DNA from: Streptomyces sp. CB01580
Lineage (GTDB): Bacteria > Actinomycetota > Actinomycetes > Streptomycetales > Streptomycetaceae
Length of the DNA: 64,000 bases
NCBI RefSeq assembly: GCF_001905795.1
Contig: NZ_LIXJ01000006.1
Span: 186,001-250,000, forward strand
Direction: 5' to 3'
The notes under the pieces are model-generated. The model made no database searches. It saw only the letters and a program-made list of their open reading frames with translations, and had not been told where the DNA came from. Of this stretch, positions 26,203 through 35,490 are shown piece after piece (positions within the stretch are counted from its first letter, which is position 1; each line of letters begins with the position of its first letter). Made by a program: the position numbers and the translations under genes.

Positions 26203-28476
26203 TCAGGTACCGGTGCGCAGTCCGGCGAGCAGGTGGTAGACGGTGTCGGTGCCCCGCCGCAGGGCCTCGACGCCGATGTGCTCGTCGGTTCCGTGCATGC
26301 GTTTGAGCATGTCCCGGTCCACCGTGAACGGGTACATGCCGTAGACGGGGATGTTCTGCTCCCGGAACGGGACGGCGCTGGTGACCGCCTCGAACTGGCA
26401 GGCGGTGGCCCTCGCTCCGGGGTGCGTGCGGCGCACGGCCGCCTGCCAGGCGCGGAAGACGTCCGTGTCGTGCGTGGAATCGGGCGTGGCGAGGTAGCCG
26501 CGCAGCCGGTCCAGTGCCTGCTGCTCGCTCTCGCCGGGGTTCCCGACGACGGTCAGTGTCGCCCGGTTGCCGATCAGGGAGCGCAGTTCGGCGACGATAC
26601 GGCCGGGGTCGTCGGCGCCGGGCAGGAAGGCGGCGCGGAACTCCGCGGTCGCCGTGCCGGGCACGATGCTCGGGTAGTAGCCGGACCGGGCCGCGGTGAA
26701 GGCGAGGGTGGTCCGCAGCATCGCGTTGTGCAGTTCCGGTGTCCCGCTGAGCCGGATCACCGCCTCACCGGCCCGGTCCCGCTCCTGTTCGCCGCGGGCG
26801 GCGAGCATCTGCCGGACGGCCTCGGCGAGCCGACGGTCCGTGGTGGCCCCGGCGAGTTCGGCGAAGTAGCGCAGGGACAGCGCGTTGGGGCGGATGTGGG
26901 CCCGCCAGTCCCCCAGTTGTTCCAGCACCTCCCCCAGCCGGATCACGGCCTGCCCGGTGAACGGCTTGGACGTGTGGGTGGCGTACGAGGAGGTCTCCAG
27001 CCGCAGCAGCAGGGACCGTTTGTCGTTGCAGGTGAGGGAGGCGATCATGGGGGTGGTGCCGTCGCGCTGGTCGAGGACCCAGCCGCCCTCGGTGATGACC
27101 GCGCCCGCCTCGACCCTGTCGGGGTGCTCGGCGAGGAACCAGCGCACCCCGTAGGGTCCTTGTTCCTCGTCGCAGTCGGACCAGAACACGATGTCGCGGT
27201 CGAAGGTCGCGCCCTCGCGGACGTGCCGCAACAGAGCGGCGACGAAGGCGGCGTTGACGCCCTTCATGTCGAGCGCGCCGCGGCCGTACAGCTTGCCGTC
27301 CTTGATCGCGCCGGCGAACGGGTCCGTGGTCCAGGCGTCGCCGATGGCGGGCACGACGTCGGAGTGGCCGAGCAGGACCAGTGGCTTCTCCCGGGCCGTC
27401 CCGCTGCCCGGTACGCGTGCGAAGAAGTGGACGTTGCCCTCCTTGGGGGTGGGCACGATCTCGGTGGCGACCCCGGCGGCCCGGAAGATGTCCTGGAGCA
27501 TCCGGGCGTACGGCTCGGTGAGCGCTCCGTCGCCGGGGTTGCTGGTGTCCTGGCGGATCATGGCGACGGCGAGCTCCACGGGGTCGGTGGGGTCGCCGTC
27601 GGAGGCCGCCGCGCCCGCGGTGCGCGCGGCGGCCGAGGCGCGCGGCGCGGCGGCGGTGGCCGCGCCCAGGCCCAGCAGCGTGCCCGCGACGGCCGTCGCA
27701 CCGGCTCCGAGGACGGACCGGCGGGACGGGCGGGTGCCGGCAGGGCCGTCCAGGCAGGCGGAGATCACCGCGTCCGGGTTCTCCTGGTGGGCGTAGTGCC
27801 CGCCCTCGACGGACCGGAAGGTGCACGTACCCCGGGTCCAATCGGCCCAGCGGCGCACCGTCACCTCGGGCACGTGCGGGTCGTCGGTGGCCCACACGGC
27901 GCGCAGTTCGACGTCGGGCACGGGGGTCCGGCCGCCGTCGTAGCGTCCGCACAGCCGCAGGTCGGCGATGACGGGAGGCAGCAGCACCTCCTCGAACTCG
28001 GGGTCGGCCAGGAGTTCGGGATCGGTCAGCCCGGTCCCGGCGACGAAGGCGCGCGCGTCCTCGACGGTGACCTCGTCGCCGTCGCCGTGGAAGTCGCCGG
28101 GGCACTGTCCGGCCACCGCGCACAGCCGTGCGACCGGCACCCCGGCGTCGAGCAGGCGGCCGCACGTCTCGTACGCCAGCAGCGCGCCGAGGCTGACGCC
28201 GATCAGCACCAGGCGCCGCCCGCCGCGCGCCGCGCGCACCTCGGCCGCCACGGCGTCCGCGTAGACGGCCATGTCGACGACCGGTTCCTCGTCGATGCGG
28301 GTGCCCCGTCCCGGCGGTGTGACCAGCGCGAGCGCGGTGTCCGCGGGGAGCCGGCCGCGCCAGCCCGCGAAGGTCGAGCCGTGGGCGCCGGTGGGGGCGA
28401 AGCAGACCACGAGCGTGCCGGTCGTGCCCCCACCCTCCGGTTCGTTCTCCGGTGTGCCGAGCCAGGGGGTGCTCAT
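26203..28476 (-). CDS. Fusion of type II thioesterase and M20 metallopeptidase (NRPS operon)
   Basis: One 757-residue frame. Residues 1-240 form an NRPS-type thioesterase: GVSLGA with Ser95, and GGHYAHQ with His227. Residues about 250-275 read PSRRSVLGAGATAVAG..., a twin-arginine signal-like segment with hydrophobic core, here internal. Residues about 300-757 form an M20 zinc peptidase with all metal-site motifs: GHSDVVP (His371), GRGALDMKG (Asp403), DEEQG, and C-terminal MHGTDEH. ATG 28476 overlaps the A-T synthetase stop. The thioesterase may release or edit NRPS-bound intermediates; the peptidase may trim an N-acyl or dipeptide precursor. An in-frame GTG just before the twin arginines might also yield a separately exported peptidase. 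No internal stop is seen. Family calls are firm, role is inference. Confidence 0.9.
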   Translation of the reverse strand: MSTPWLGTPENEPEGGGTTGTLVVCFAPTGAHGSTFAGWRGRLPADTALALVTPPGRGTRIDEEPVVDMAVYADAVAAEVRAARGGRRLVLIGVSLGALLAYETCGRLLDAGVPVARLCAVAGQCPGDFHGDGDEVTVEDARAFVAGTGLTDPELLADPEFEEVLLPPVIADLRLCGRYDGGRTPVPDVELRAVWATDDPHVPEVTVRRWADWTRGTCTFRSVEGGHYAHQENPDAVISACLDGPAGTRPSRRSVLGAGATAVAGTLLGLGAATAAAPRASAAARTAGAAASDGDPTDPVELAVAMIRQDTSNPGDGALTEPYARMLQDIFRAAGVATEIVPTPKEGNVHFFARVPGSGTAREKPLVLLGHSDVVPAIGDAWTTDPFAGAIKDGKLYGRGALDMKGVNAAFVAALLRHVREGATFDRDIVFWSDCDEEQGPYGVRWFLAEHPDRVEAGAVITEGGWVLDQRDGTTPMIASLTCNDKRSLLLRLETSSYATHTSKPFTGQAVIRLGEVLEQLGDWRAHIRPNALSLRYFAELAGATTDRRLAEAVRQMLAARGEQERDRAGEAVIRLSGTPELHNAMLRTTLAFTAARSGYYPSIVPGTATAEFRAAFLPGADDPGRIVAELRSLIGNRATLTVVGNPGESEQQALDRLRGYLATPDSTHDTDVFRAWQAAVRRTHPGARATACQFEAVTSAVPFREQNIPVYGMYPFTVDRDMLKRMHGTDEHIGVEALRRGTDTVYHLLAGLRTGT

Positions 28477-30227
28477 GCCTGGTCCTCCTGCGGGGTCTCG
28501 CGGCACAGCGCGGCGATGGCGGTGACGGTGGGCGCGCCGAGGATGCGGCGCAGGGGTACGCGACGGCCGGCCGTCGCCACGAGCCGGTTGGCGAGCCGTA
28601 CGGCGAGCAGGGAGTGGCCGCCCGCGTCGAAGAAGTTCTGGTCGGCCGAGGCGGGCGGTGCGCCGAGCAGTTCCTCCCAGAGGGCGGCGACGGCGGCCTC
28701 GGTGGCGTCGGACGGGGTGAAGCCGGTCGTCCGTTCCCGCCCGATGCCGTTCACGAGGGCGCGCAGGGCGGTGCGGTCGAGCTTGCCGCTGGTGCTCACG
28801 GGCAGCGTCGGGACCTGCTGGAGGCGGGCGGGCAGCATGTAGTCGGGCAGCCGGTCGCGCAGGTATCCCCGCAGGGCGGCGGGGGCGATCTCCTCGTCGG
28901 CCGTGCAGCAGGCGACGACGCGTGCCTCGCCGTCCTCGGTCTCGGCGTAGGCCCCGGCGTCGGTGACGCCCGGTGCCTTGCGGAGGGTGGCCTCGATCTC
29001 CTCCAGTTCGACGCGGTAGCCGCGGATCTTGATCTGGTTGTCGGTGCGGCCGGTGATCTCCAGCGCGCCGTCCGGGAGCAGCCGGCCCCGGTCGCCGGTC
29101 CGGTAGTGGCGCACGCCGTCGTCGTCCGTGAGGAAGCGGTCCTCGCCGTCGCCGCCGAGATAGCCGAGGGCGAGCGGCGGTCCGCAGACCCATACCTCGC
29201 CGGTCGTGCCGGGCGGCAGGCGTCGGCCGAGCCGGTCGCGGACGGAGAGCGAGGCCCCCGCCACGGGGGTGCCGACGGGGACCCGTTCGGCGTCCGCGGT
29301 AAGCGCCGCGGTGTCGTACGCGGCGACGTTGGAGGCGGTCTCCGTCATGCCGTACAGGTTCAGCAGGGTGGCGTCCGGCCAGACCTCGCGCAGCCGCAGG
29401 ACGGTGTCGACGGGCAGGGTGTCGGCGCCGCTGGTGACCAGGACGGGCTGGTGGCGGTCGGGCTGTTTCGCGCTCTCCTCCAGCAGGCCCGCGATCAGAT
29501 GCGGGGTCAGGAAGAGGTGGGTGATCCGCTCCCGGTGGACGGTGGCCGCGAACAGGACCGGGTCGAGGAGTTCGTCGGTGCCGAGCACGACGGACGGGAC
29601 GCCCCGGAGCAGTCCGCCCAGGATTTCCCAGGGCGAGGCCACGAGGGCGAGGGACTTCTGGACGGCCAGCACCGCGTTCCCGGGGAACGGGTGGTCCTGC
29701 CACATCCACTCCAGCCGGCCGCGCACCGAACGCCTGCTGACGCGCACGCCCTTGGGGTTCCCGGTGGTGCCGGAGGTGTAGACGATGTGGAAGAGGGCGT
29801 CGTCGTCGGGCTCCTCCTCGGGCGCCTGGTGCAGCGGGCCGTCGTTGAGGGGGGCGAGCGTGACGCGCGGGGCGTCCAGGGTGGGGAACTGGTCGAGTCC
29901 GGGTTCGGCCAGCACGCAGTGCGGTCCGGTCTCCTCCACCATGCGGCGCTGGCGTCGCACGGGGATCGCGGGGTCCAGTCCGAGGTAGGCGGCGCCGGTC
30001 TTGAGCACGGCGAGGACTCCGGCGACGGCTGCGGGGCCGCGCTGCGCGGCGAGGGCCACCAGGCTGCCGGGGCCGGTGCCCCGGGCGGCGAGCCGGGCGG
30101 CCAGTCTGCCGCTCCAGTCGTCGAGTTCGCGGTAGGTGAGGGTGGTGCCGCCGTGACGCAGGGCTACGGCCCGGGGGCGGGCCGCCACCTGCTCGGCGAA
30201 GCGTTCCAGCAGGGTCGGCGAGGTCAT
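28473..30227 (-). CDS. Stand-alone NRPS adenylation-thiolation (A-T) protein with unusual A-domain code
   Basis: A 584-residue synthetase: adenylation domain (about 1-500; core motifs YTSGTTGNPKG, YGMTE, YRTGD, GRTDNQIKIRG, SGKLDR) and a carrier domain with GGHSLL (Ser about 539). There is no condensation or release domain. The position that normally holds Asp235, which binds the alpha-amino group, is Val in LVASPWEI. My hand-read code V-A-W-F-V-S-L-S-N resembles beta-alanine codes (V-D-W-V-I-S-L-A-D). A beta-amino acid, Dap bound through its beta-amine, or a carboxylic acid lacking an alpha-amine are therefore plausible substrates. Overlaps both neighbours by 4 bases. It likely supplies the acceptor for the C domain encoded just upstream. 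Confidence 0.92.
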   Translation of the reverse strand: MTSPTLLERFAEQVAARPRAVALRHGGTTLTYRELDDWSGRLAARLAARGTGPGSLVALAAQRGPAAVAGVLAVLKTGAAYLGLDPAIPVRRQRRMVEETGPHCVLAEPGLDQFPTLDAPRVTLAPLNDGPLHQAPEEEPDDDALFHIVYTSGTTGNPKGVRVSRRSVRGRLEWMWQDHPFPGNAVLAVQKSLALVASPWEILGGLLRGVPSVVLGTDELLDPVLFAATVHRERITHLFLTPHLIAGLLEESAKQPDRHQPVLVTSGADTLPVDTVLRLREVWPDATLLNLYGMTETASNVAAYDTAALTADAERVPVGTPVAGASLSVRDRLGRRLPPGTTGEVWVCGPPLALGYLGGDGEDRFLTDDDGVRHYRTGDRGRLLPDGALEITGRTDNQIKIRGYRVELEEIEATLRKAPGVTDAGAYAETEDGEARVVACCTADEEIAPAALRGYLRDRLPDYMLPARLQQVPTLPVSTSGKLDRTALRALVNGIGRERTTGFTPSDATEAAVAALWEELLGAPPASADQNFFDAGGHSLLAVRLANRLVATAGRRVPLRRILGAPTVTAIAALCRETPQEDQA

Positions 30228-33200
30228 CGGTGGTCGCCTCCGGGCAGCAGGTCGAGGGAGCGGATGGTGGTGTGCCGCGCGCGCCCGGGATCGGTCAGGG
30301 CGCGCAGCGCGATCAGGGTGGACTCCAGTACGTTGCGGGCGGCCGGGGCGTCGAGCAGGTCCCGCTGGTGGGCGTACTGGAGCAGCAGCCGCTCGGGGCC
30401 GTGCGGCTGGACGTAGAGCGCGCAGTCGTACTTGGTGAATCCCGTGTCCAGTTCGACGAAGCGGAAGCCGACGCCCGCGGCGGTGGTGGCGCGGGCCGGG
30501 TACGGCAGCATGTTCAGCATCGTCTGGAAGACCGGTGTCGCCGCGGAGCTGCGGGAGGCCGCGGGCAGCCGTCGCAGGGTCCAGGAGAACGGGTACTCGG
30601 CTGCGGCGTACGCGTCGTAGACCGTCTCCGCGACCCGGGCGGTGAAGTCGGCGAGGGTGGCGGACGGGTCGACGGGCAGCCGCAGCGGCAGCATGGCGAG
30701 GGTGAACGCCGGGACCTCGGCGGCCTCCGGCCGTTCCCGGCCCGCCATCGGCGCGCCGACGATCACCTCGTCGGCGTCGGAGTAGTAGCTCAGGGCCAGC
30801 GCGTATGCGGCGAGCAGCGGCACGAAGGCGGTGGCGGAGGCGGACAGCGCGGTGTCGCGCAGCCGCCGCGTCAGGTCCTCGTCGAGCACCGCCTCGGTGA
30901 TGCCGCCCCGGTAGGTGGGTGCGGCGGGGCGTGGCTTCTGCGCGATCTGGAGTGCGGGGAGTTCGCCCGCGAGCCGGCGCTGCCAGTACTCCCCCGCCTC
31001 GGCGACCTCCTCGGAGGCCAGCCGGGCCTCCAGGTGGTCGAGGTAGTGGTCGTAGCGGGTGGCGCGTTCCGGGTCGGGGGCGGCGGGGCGTCGTTCGTAG
31101 AGTTCGGCGAGGCGTTGGAACAGTACGGTGGCGCCCCAGCCGTCGAGGAGCAGTTCGTGCATGGTGACGAGCAGCCGGTGCCGTCCGCCGGGCAGCCGGA
31201 ACAGTTCGGCGCGCAGGGCCGGTTCGGTCAGGAGGTCGAAGGGGCCGGCCGCCTCCCGCGACGCCGTCGCCCGGAACCCCTCCTCGGTGGTCTCGCGCAC
31301 CCGGCCGGGCAGGGGCACGTCCCAGTGCGGGTAGTGCTGCACCACTTCCTGTGTGCCGGGCTCGTCGGTCTCCGCGAACCGGGCGAGGAGCTGGGGGTTC
31401 TCGGCAAGCAGTTGCCGCCAGGCCGCGGCCAGCCGGGGCACGTCCAGGGGGCCGTCCAGTTCCAGCGAGCCCTGGTAGCTGTAGTAGGGGCTGAGGGGAT
31501 CGAGCCGCCAGTGGAAGTAGACCCCGGCCTGCTGCGGGGTGAGCGCGCGGGTGCGGGGGGCGTGCGGGTCCGCCGTCCGTGCGCGGGGGTCCTCCACCGG
31601 CTCGCCGCTCTTGCCGGGCCCGGCGAGAGCGGCGAGCGCGGCGGGGCTGCCGTCGCGCAGCACGTCTCGCAGGGCCGCCGCGGCTCCCGTCCGGCGCAGT
31701 GCCGCGACCAGACGCATGGCCTGGAGCGAGTCGCCGCCCAGCGCCAGGAACGAGTCGTCGCGCCCGACCCGCCCGGTGCCGAGGACTTCCGCGACGAGGG
31801 CCGCGATCGCGGTCTCCGTCGCGTCGCGCGGCGGGGTGTAGGGGCGGTCGTCGGGGCGGCTGCGGCGCGGGGGTGCCGGGAGCGCCTTGTAGTCGGTCTT
31901 GCCGTTGCGGGTGAGCGGGATGCGGGGCAGGGCGACGAAGGTGTGCGGCACCATCGGTGCGGGGAGCCGTTCGGCCAGGTGGGCGCGGAGTGCCGCTTCG
32001 GGTGCCTCGTCCCCGGTGGTGGTGACGTAGGCGACGAGACGGGGCGTTCGGCCGGCCGCCGGGGTGTGGGCGCTCTCGCGGGCCACCAGCGCGCCGTCGT
32101 CGTCCGGGGTGTGGACGGTGACGGCGCAGGCGGCGACCGAGGGGTGGCCGCCGAGCACGGCCTCGATCTCCGCGAGTTCCATGCGTACGCCGCCGAGCTT
32201 GACCTGGCGGTCGACCCGGCCCAGGTACTCCAGTTGGCCGTCGGGCAGCACGCGCACGGCGTCCCCGGTGCGGTAGAGGCGTCCGTCGCCGTCGCCGAAG
32301 GGGTCGGTGAAGAACGCGCGGGCGGTGCGCTCCGGGTCACCGAGGTACCCCCGGCCGACGACGGGGCCGCCGACGAAGAGTTCTCCCGTCTCGCCGTGCG
32401 CGCAGGCGTGCCACAGCCCGTCCTCGGGGCGCAGCACGTACAGGGCGGCGTTCCCGACGGGCGAGCCGATCGGCAGGTGGCGGGTGTCCGCGGCGGGCCT
32501 GCCGAGCACGGCGTGGGTGACGTCGTCGGAGCACTCGGTGGGGCCGTAGGCGTTGAGGAGCCGGATGCCGGGCATGGTGTCGTGCCAGCGCGCGGCGAGG
32601 GCGGGCGGCAGTTCCTCGCCGGTGGCAATCATCCAGCGCAGTGCCCCGGGCCGGATTCCCTCGGCGTCGTGGGCGTCGAGCAGGAAGCGGATCAGGGTGG
32701 GCACGGTCTCCAGGACGGTGGTTCCGCTCCGCCGCACGTGTGCCAGCAGCAGGGCGCCGTCCTGGGCCCGCTCGTCGTCGAGGACCTGGACCCGGCCGCC
32801 GACGAGGAACGGGGTGAGCATCTGCCAGACGGAGATGTCGAAGGCCAGCGGCGCGGTCTGGGCGAGCCGGTCGTCGGCGGTGAGGGCGAGGTCGTCGGCC
32901 TTGGCCCAGAGGTGGTTGAGCATGCCCCGGTGCTCGACGACGGCGGCCTTGGGGCGACCGGTCGAGCCGGAGGTGTAGAGGATGTAGCGCACCTCGTCGG
33001 GGGCGAGCGGGGCGGTCCGGGTGTACGGGGCGTCCGCCAGGCGGGGTGTCGTGGTGGGGACGCCCGCGGCGCGTGCCCCCTTGACCAGTTCGCCGTGGTC
33101 CTCGGGTCCGCCGGTGGTGAGCAGGAGGACGGCGCCGCTGTCGATGAGGAGGGACTCGACGCGGCCGGCGGGCCAGCTCGCGTCGAGGGGCAGGTAGACG

Positions 33201-33532
33201 GCTCCCAGCAGTTCCAGCGCCAGGAGGGCGGTGACGACGTCGCCGCCGCGCCGGCCGCCGACCGCGACGATCCGGCCCGCCGAGACCCCGGTGGCGGCCA
33301 GGTGCCCGGCCATGCGGCGGGCGCGGTCCGCGAGTGCGGCGTAGCCGAGGGCGGTGTCGCCGTCCTCGACGGCCGTGCGGTCCGGGTGCGCCCGCGCGTG
33401 CCGCTCGACGTACGCGTGGACTGGCTCGCCGAGTTCGTAGGGTTCGCTCCGGGTGAGCGCGGCGGCGACGGCGGCGTCCCTGGCCCCTTCGGCCAACGGG
33501 AGCACCGGGTAGTGCCCGGGCATGCCGGTCAC
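30224..33532 (-). CDS. NRPS initiation module A-T-C
   Basis: A 1102-residue synthetase with order adenylation (about 40-560; YTSGSTGRPKA, NAYGPTE, YRTGD, RNGKTD), carrier (LGGDSL, Ser about 602) and condensation domain (about 680-1100). The A code read by hand is D-I-W-E-I-T-A-D-D; acidic residues at 278 (E), 330 and 331 (D, D) suit a basic side chain, consistent with Dap from the neighbouring enzymes. The condensation motif reads MHELLLDGW instead of HHxxxDG, so Glu793 stands where the second His is expected. Start GTG 33530-33532 overlaps the methyltransferase stop (GTGA) and follows GAAGGGGG; an ATG three codons later is the alternative. A-T-C followed by A-T predicts a dipeptide or amide. 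Confidence 0.93.
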   Translation of the reverse strand: MTGMPGHYPVLPLAEGARDAAVAAALTRSEPYELGEPVHAYVERHARAHPDRTAVEDGDTALGYAALADRARRMAGHLAATGVSAGRIVAVGGRRGGDVVTALLALELLGAVYLPLDASWPAGRVESLLIDSGAVLLLTTGGPEDHGELVKGARAAGVPTTTPRLADAPYTRTAPLAPDEVRYILYTSGSTGRPKAAVVEHRGMLNHLWAKADDLALTADDRLAQTAPLAFDISVWQMLTPFLVGGRVQVLDDERAQDGALLLAHVRRSGTTVLETVPTLIRFLLDAHDAEGIRPGALRWMIATGEELPPALAARWHDTMPGIRLLNAYGPTECSDDVTHAVLGRPAADTRHLPIGSPVGNAALYVLRPEDGLWHACAHGETGELFVGGPVVGRGYLGDPERTARAFFTDPFGDGDGRLYRTGDAVRVLPDGQLEYLGRVDRQVKLGGVRMELAEIEAVLGGHPSVAACAVTVHTPDDDGALVARESAHTPAAGRTPRLVAYVTTTGDEAPEAALRAHLAERLPAPMVPHTFVALPRIPLTRNGKTDYKALPAPPRRSRPDDRPYTPPRDATETAIAALVAEVLGTGRVGRDDSFLALGGDSLQAMRLVAALRRTGAAAALRDVLRDGSPAALAALAGPGKSGEPVEDPRARTADPHAPRTRALTPQQAGVYFHWRLDPLSPYYSYQGSLELDGPLDVPRLAAAWRQLLAENPQLLARFAETDEPGTQEVVQHYPHWDVPLPGRVRETTEEGFRATASREAAGPFDLLTEPALRAELFRLPGGRHRLLVTMHELLLDGWGATVLFQRLAELYERRPAAPDPERATRYDHYLDHLEARLASEEVAEAGEYWQRRLAGELPALQIAQKPRPAAPTYRGGITEAVLDEDLTRRLRDTALSASATAFVPLLAAYALALSYYSDADEVIVGAPMAGRERPEAAEVPAFTLAMLPLRLPVDPSATLADFTARVAETVYDAYAAAEYPFSWTLRRLPAASRSSAATPVFQTMLNMLPYPARATTAAGVGFRFVELDTGFTKYDCALYVQPHGPERLLLQYAHQRDLLDAPAARNVLESTLIALRALTDPGRARHTTIRSLDLLPGGDHR

Positions 33533-34344
33533 CTGGCCCCCTTCTTCTCGGCGACGACGAGCAGGTATTCGACGGGCACGCCCGTGCCGCGTGCGTCGGT
33601 GGTGTGGAAGCCCTCGGTCATCTCGGCCATCTCCGCCCGCAGTTCCTTCCAGCGCGAGGGCGGCGAGATGGTGTTCCTGGCCGCGATGCAGGGGCCGAAG
33701 CAGTTCTCGAAGAAGGCGACCAGGTCCTCGGCGGTGGCGAACGGGTAGAAGAGTTCCCGGCGTTCGGCGGTGACGGTGAACTCGGGGCCGAGCAGTTCGG
33801 CAAGGTAGTCCGGGGAGCCCCACAGCATGGGCTGTCCCTGGTGCCCGTTGGGCGAGGGGAAGTAGGCGGAGAGGATCTCCTGGAAGTGGGCGGTCCAGCT
33901 GCGTGCCGTCCAGTTGCACATGCCGATCCGGCCGCCGGGCCGCAGCACCCGGGCCATCTCGCCCGACGAGGCGGCGTGGTCGGGCGCGAACTGGATCCCG
34001 TAGGTGGAGGTGACCAGGTCGAACGAGGCATCGGGGAAGGGGAGTTCCTGGGCGTCGCCGCGATGCAGCTCCACCTCGGCACCGGCCTGCGCGAACCGTT
34101 CGCGGGCGTCGGGGAAGAACTCGTCGGTGAGGTCGAGGCCGGTGACGATGCAGCCGCGCAGGGCGGTCAGCAGGGCGACGTTCCCGTTGCCGGTGGCGAC
34201 GTCGAGGTGGCGGGTGCCCGGTGCGGGGGCGAGCCGGTCCACGAGTTCGTCGGCCCCGGGCCGCAGCAGGTCGGCGACGTGCCGGTACTCGCCGTACGAC
34301 CACATGGTGCGGTTGATCTCCTGGACGTTCCGGTCGATCGTCAT
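33529..34344 (-). CDS. SAM-dependent class I methyltransferase (NRPS operon)
   Basis: A 271-residue methyltransferase with the SAM motif LDVATGNGN (about residue 47), an acidic residue after strand 2 (VTGLDLTDEF), and motif RVLRPGGRIGM. The N-terminus is of the UbiE/small-molecule type. ATG 34342-34344 with AAGGGG upstream. It lies 11 bases after the SbnB-like gene and overlaps the A-T-C start. In this setting it probably methylates a nitrogen or oxygen of the small peptide product or of its precursor. It is not an integrated NRPS methylation domain, so it may act before or after assembly. Target is unknown. Confidence 0.88.
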   Translation of the reverse strand: MTIDRNVQEINRTMWSYGEYRHVADLLRPGADELVDRLAPAPGTRHLDVATGNGNVALLTALRGCIVTGLDLTDEFFPDARERFAQAGAEVELHRGDAQELPFPDASFDLVTSTYGIQFAPDHAASSGEMARVLRPGGRIGMCNWTARSWTAHFQEILSAYFPSPNGHQGQPMLWGSPDYLAELLGPEFTVTAERRELFYPFATAEDLVAFFENCFGPCIAARNTISPPSRWKELRAEMAEMTEGFHTTDARGTGVPVEYLLVVAEKKGAR

Positions 34345-34355
34345 GCGGATCCCCT

Positions 34356-35429
34356 TCAGAGCGTGAGCCGGGCACCCACGCCGACGGCTTCGGCACGGGC
34401 GAGGACGCTGTCGGCGACGGCCACGTCGAGGATCGACATGCCGAACGGATTGCTGATCACGGTCTCCTCCGGGTCGCGGCGGCCCGGGTGACGGCCGGTC
34501 AGCACGTCGCCGAGGGTGCCGTCGACTCGGCGGGCGCCGGAGCGCGCGGTGACGCCCTCGCGCGGGGTGCCGTCGGGGCCGAGCAGGGTGCCGGCCCGGT
34601 GCATGCGCCCCAGCAGCCGGCGCGGGTCGTCGCGGACCAGGCTCCAGTCGTCGACGATCACGGTGCCGGCGGCGAGCACGGCCGCCTCGGTGAGGTCGTC
34701 GAGCGACACGTGGCACACCAGGGCGCCCGGCCTCAGCCAGTCGGGCTCGATGTAGCCCTCGGTCACCGTGGTGACGGGCACGACGAGTTCGGCGTCCCGC
34801 ACGGCCTCGCGCGGATCCTCGGCGAGCACGGTCTCGATGCCCGCGGCCCCGGGGAGCGAGTCGATGTACGCGGCGACGGCCTTCGCACGCTCGGGCGCCA
34901 GGTCGTACAGGGCGATCCGCCGCAGGGTGGGCACGGTCTCCAGCAGCAGCGCCACGTGTGCCTGGGCGAGTGCCCCGCAGCCGATCAGCGCCAGTGAGCG
35001 CGGCTCCGGCACCGCCAGATGGCGGACGGCGAGGGCGGTGACCGCCGCGGTGCGCATCGCGCTGATGTACGCGGCCTCCATGAGTGCGCGGGGGCGGGCG
35101 GTCTCCGGGTCCAGGAGCAGTGTGAAGCCCTGGGAGCGCGGTATGCCGCGGCCGGGGTTCCCGATCGAGGCGTTGATGGTCTTCATGCCGATGACCGGCG
35201 GCCGGCCGTCCTGGACGAGCGCGCCGGGCATGGCCAGCAGCCGGGCCTGGTCGCCGTCCGGGGTGGTCCAGCCGAGGTACGCCTCCTCGGGCAGGACCGA
35301 CTGTCCGGCGGAGTGCAGGGTGAGCGCCTCGGCCACCGCCGTCACGATGTCGACGCCGCGGGCGGCCTCGATGACGTCCGCACGGGTCAGATAGCGGAAA
35401 CAGCTGTCGGGATAGTGCTCGAAGTCCAT
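34356..35429 (-). CDS. sbnB: Ornithine-cyclodeaminase-family dehydrogenase for L-Dap formation (SbnB-like)
   Basis: A 357-residue member of the OCD/mu-crystallin family with NAD-binding motif LIGCGALAQAH (about residue 148) and conserved GMKTINASIGN region near residue 85. Known of SbnB: it oxidatively hydrolyses N-(1-amino-1-carboxy-2-ethyl)-glutamate to L-2,3-diaminopropionate plus 2-oxoglutarate. Co-occurrence in one operon with an SbnA-like PLP enzyme makes this role far more likely than ornithine cyclodeaminase or alanine dehydrogenase. ATG 35427-35429 with GGAG upstream at somewhat long spacing. There are 61 bases between it and the MFS stop. Confidence 0.85.
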   Translation of the reverse strand: MDFEHYPDSCFRYLTRADVIEAARGVDIVTAVAEALTLHSAGQSVLPEEAYLGWTTPDGDQARLLAMPGALVQDGRPPVIGMKTINASIGNPGRGIPRSQGFTLLLDPETARPRALMEAAYISAMRTAAVTALAVRHLAVPEPRSLALIGCGALAQAHVALLLETVPTLRRIALYDLAPERAKAVAAYIDSLPGAAGIETVLAEDPREAVRDAELVVPVTTVTEGYIEPDWLRPGALVCHVSLDDLTEAAVLAAGTVIVDDWSLVRDDPRRLLGRMHRAGTLLGPDGTPREGVTARSGARRVDGTLGDVLTGRHPGRRDPEETVISNPFGMSILDVAVADSVLARAEAVGVGARLTL

Positions 35430-35490
35430 GGTGGGCGGGGCTCCTTGGCGTGAGGTCCGATACTGACGAGGAAAGGCGTGCGGGGGTGGT

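Noticed and set aside
26143..28842. An 899-residue plus-strand open frame
   Set aside because: Lies opposite the thioesterase-M20 gene, which has full catalytic motifs; the plus frame is low-complexity.
30230..33748. A 1172-residue plus-strand open frame
   Set aside because: Antisense to the A-T-C synthetase; Gly/Ala/Arg-rich without motifs.
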